DNA of 64,000 nucleotides from assembly GCA_033675545.1 (NCBI GenBank), contig JAWDGP010000089.1, positions 204,501 through 268,500 of the forward strand, read 5' to 3'. Every line of letters begins with the position of its first letter. Position 1 is the stretch's first letter. The notes beneath the pieces are model-generated. The model saw only the letters and a list, made by a program, of their open reading frames with translations. It had not been told where the DNA came from and searched no databases. Shown here piece by piece: positions 63,361 through 64,000 of the stretch. Origin of the DNA: Elysia crispata (Eukaryota > Mollusca > Gastropoda > Plakobranchidae). The translations under genes and the position numbers were made by a program.

Positions 63361-63380
63361 ATGATGATGATGATGATGAT
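63299..63380 (+). repeat. (ATG)n/(GAT)n microsatellite, probable LINE 3' tail
   Basis: About 27 trinucleotide units with one interruption at 63360-63361. It directly follows the relic RTE-type LINE, whose relatives end in trinucleotide tails, so it is probably an expanded tail and not coding; the frames it gives are poly-Asp and poly-Ile. Confidence 0.9.
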
Positions 63381-64000
63381 TTTCTTCAAACAAGGAGGTT
63401 TTAAGCAAAATTATTTTTGTCTCCAAGACTCTAATGCTTATGGTCAATAAAGATACCGTATTCTACAGAGTTTGAAGTTTTATGTTGTTGGAACTTAAAT
63501 TACTGAGATCAGTGCGACCCAAAATTTTAGCCCCGGCAACCATTATGATAATGGCCAGTGAAACTAAATAATTAGTTATTCTCACATATAGTTGCAATCA
63601 TATGCCTCTGAATTAAAAGCTACATTTCCCTCTCTGTGCCAACAACATAAAAGTTCTCTACAGTCATAGTCAGGATTTGGCGCAAGGTAAAAAGGGGGGG
63701 GGGGGGGGATAAATTGGTAGTAGGAGGATTTGCGTGAATGGATACTGCCTACCGCTCAGGTATCCACGGCTGCATCGATCTATGCCAAGTCCCGTTGATC
63801 TAACTCCCCACTTTTGATGTTGATATTTCTTTGATGCCCTCAACACCTTTAACTCTTCTAACCAGTCTGCATAGTCCACGGTTTGACACTAACATGGGGC
63901 TTAGAGAGTTAAATAATTGATTACATATAGTTAAACCCACATCAAATATAAATCTACTAATACAGGCGATTTAGAGTTGGGTTACAGCTATAGGGCTAAA
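63381..64000. other. Non-coding end of window with a G15 run
   Basis: No supportable gene. A run of 15 G lies at 63694-63708. A minus-strand frame of 69 codons crosses it and ends in poly-Pro; I do not recognise its product and do not call it. Confidence 0.5.

Noticed and set aside
63670..63879. Minus-strand 69-codon frame starting MDYADWLEELK
   Set aside because: It ends in poly-Pro from the G run, has no recognisable domain and no splice partner; it may be part of an unknown repeat.

Overview
The window is a piece of animal nuclear genome. It is AT-rich, with many short GT-AG introns, long A/T runs, GA and GAT microsatellites, LINE remnants and tRNA-derived SINE-like pieces. The protein is clearly an animal protein. 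The I-type and RTE-type LINEs, GAT tails, GA tracts and recurrent TCTAGATC words together suggest a lophotrochozoan, most likely a gastropod mollusc. That species guess is an inference.

Nearly the whole window (59372 down to 62, minus strand) is one gene: the orthologue of USP34, a giant ubiquitin-specific protease. I reconstructed 78 coding exons by hand from splice sites and similarity to the vertebrate protein as I remember it. Their phases all agree. They sum to 10,245 nt, or exactly 3,415 codons with no stop. The start codon is in the window; the last part of the C-terminus lies beyond base 1. Gene order is: start exon (59.3 kb), N-terminal helical repeats (46.6-59.4 kb), an acidic/His/Ser-rich disordered region (42.5-46.4 kb), more helical repeats (35-42 kb), a ubiquitin-like domain with a low-complexity insert (32.5-34.9 kb), a helical linker (24-32 kb), the USP catalytic domain with Cys and His boxes (15.8-23.6 kb), and a long helical C-terminal region (0-15.3 kb).

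One 3.1-kb intron carries a 5'-truncated LINE (47065-49737, RT plus RNase H) flanked by an 11-bp target-site duplication. A 3.0-kb intron holds a diverged tandem duplication of about 525 bp plus a short 43-bp one. Another intron has a 47-bp tandem duplication. Introns 1 and 2 hold SINE-like sequences, a GA tract and a 40-bp minisatellite.

Upstream of the gene (59.4-64 kb) I find no protein gene. This stretch holds a candidate promoter with an NRF1-like palindrome, an AG tract facing a CT tract, a SINE-like piece, and a dead RTE-type LINE fragment on the plus strand that ends in a GAT microsatellite. There are no CRISPR arrays, operons or prokaryotic features. Most other short open frames are antisense or intronic chance frames.
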